This document shows, one piece after another, positions 63,628 through 64,000 of a stretch of DNA of 64,000 nt. The notes beneath the pieces were generated by a model, which saw nothing but the letters and a program-made list of their open reading frames with translations, was not told where the DNA came from and ran no database searches. Source of the stretch: Rhodophyticola sp. CCM32 (lineage in GTDB: Bacteria > Pseudomonadota > Alphaproteobacteria > Rhodobacterales > Rhodobacteraceae); NCBI RefSeq assembly GCF_004751985.1, contig NZ_CP038492.1, positions 2,852,001 through 2,916,000 on the forward strand. Direction: 5' to 3'. Each line of letters opens with the position of its first letter. Within the stretch, counting starts at the first letter, position 1. The position numbers were made by a program, and so were the translations under genes.

Positions 63628-64000
63628 TCATGCCATCGCATGCCGATAGCTGGCGGAATAGTCGCCGGTGACGTGATGTTCCAACTGCCGCTCGATATCC
63701 CCCAGAAGCGAGGAGGCGCCGAAGCGGAACAGATCGGGTTGAAGCCAGCGGTTGCCCAATTCCTCTTTGAGGAGGCTGAGATAGACCAGCGCGTCTTTCG
63801 CCTTGGAAATCCCGCCCGCCGGTTTATAGCCGATCTTGATGCCGGTTTCGGCCTCATAGGCGCGAATGGCGCGGATCATGGTGAGTGAGACCGGCAGCGT
63901 GGCGTTGACGCTTTCCTTGCCGGTGGAGGTTTTGATGAAATCGGCCCCGGCCATCATGCAGACGAGGCTGGCGCGCGCGACATTGCGGAGCGTTCCAAGC
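63628..64000 (-). CDS. deoC: Deoxyribose-phosphate aldolase, C-terminal part (partial)
   Basis: The frame runs off the window end. It reads ASLVCMMAGADFIKTSTGKESVNATLPVSLTMIRAIRAYEAETGIKIGYKPAGGISKAKDALVYLSLL, which is the class I aldolase core; the Schiff-base Lys is in FIKTSTGK and the second Lys in GYKPAGGI. The enzyme splits deoxyribose-5-phosphate into glyceraldehyde-3-phosphate and acetaldehyde. It is upstream of the Rap1a-like gene and ALDH16 on the same strand. Confidence 0.95.
   Translation of the reverse strand, partial: LGTLRNVARASLVCMMAGADFIKTSTGKESVNATLPVSLTMIRAIRAYEAETGIKIGYKPAGGISKAKDALVYLSLLKEELGNRWLQPDLFRFGASSLLGDIERQLEHHVTGDYSASYRHAMA

Noticed and set aside
1-64000. CRISPR arrays, IS transposases, phage integrases and rRNA genes
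   Set aside because: I looked for direct-repeat/spacer periodicity, transposase or integrase motifs and rRNA-like sequence and found none. Mobile traces are limited to short non-coding repeats.

Overview
The window looks like a chromosomal segment of an alphaproteobacterium, most likely a Rhodobacteraceae/Roseobacter-group member. The evidence is high GC, a class I lysyl-tRNA synthetase, an alphaproteobacterial-type glutamate-cysteine ligase, an aerobic Cob-type cobalamin cluster, Hint_2 and choice-of-anchor L proteins, an ALDH16-type aldehyde dehydrogenase beside deoC, and a catalytically dead dihydroorotase-like protein beside pyrB. Most of it is ordinary core genome.

Layout. 1-4031: end of a cobalamin operon (cobE', cobM, cobB, cobA, cobF, DUF1636 protein). 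4344-4420: tRNA-Pro(CGG). 4.7-16.4 kb: leucine genes leuB, leuD and leuC, all on the minus strand but separated by a LysR/NAD(P)-binding protein pair, an exonuclease/endonuclease/phosphatase gene, a membrane protein, a DUF4198/HupE divergent pair and an MFS transporter. 16.6-20 kb: FMN reductase, then an FAD oxidoreductase divergent from mnmD (a split MnmC), then an EamA exporter. 20-23 kb: two translationally coupled Hint-domain proteins. 23-35.5 kb: dapE, grpB-like, OmpA-family protein, ubiA, rsmE, gshA, plsY, pyrC-like/pyrB, uracil-DNA glycosylase, moaB. 36-42.5 kb: RND pump pair, DsbD-N-like protein, YqgE/AlgH. 42.5-46.4 kb: higBA toxin-antitoxin, ettA, an AT-richer P-loop kinase, and a small-ORF/terminator unit. 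46.5-51.7 kb: nadD, EamA exporter, dacB, terB-like, lysS. 52-60.6 kb: a lower-GC island with two sulfatases, a LysR regulator and a family-5 (peptide-type) ABC binding protein with two permeases but no ATPase. 60.9-64 kb: ALDH16, a Rap1a/Tai-like protein and the 3' end of deoC.

Three themes cross the window. (1) Five genes (cobB twice, an EEP gene, moaB, higB, the second sulfatase) are broken by single missing bases, five of the six lesions in G/C runs. This fits undercalled homopolymers in the assembly better than independent gene decay, although I cannot prove it. (2) Every convergent gene junction longer than about 50 bp holds a palindromic element, and several belong to repeat families: a 105-bp element in two nearly identical copies, a paired-hairpin element in three copies plus one variant, and a GCCTCCGGCGG element in three copies. 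They are good candidates for bidirectional terminators. (3) The sulfatase/ABC island is the most distinctive accessory system: it appears built to import an intact sulfated molecule and desulfate it in the cytoplasm.
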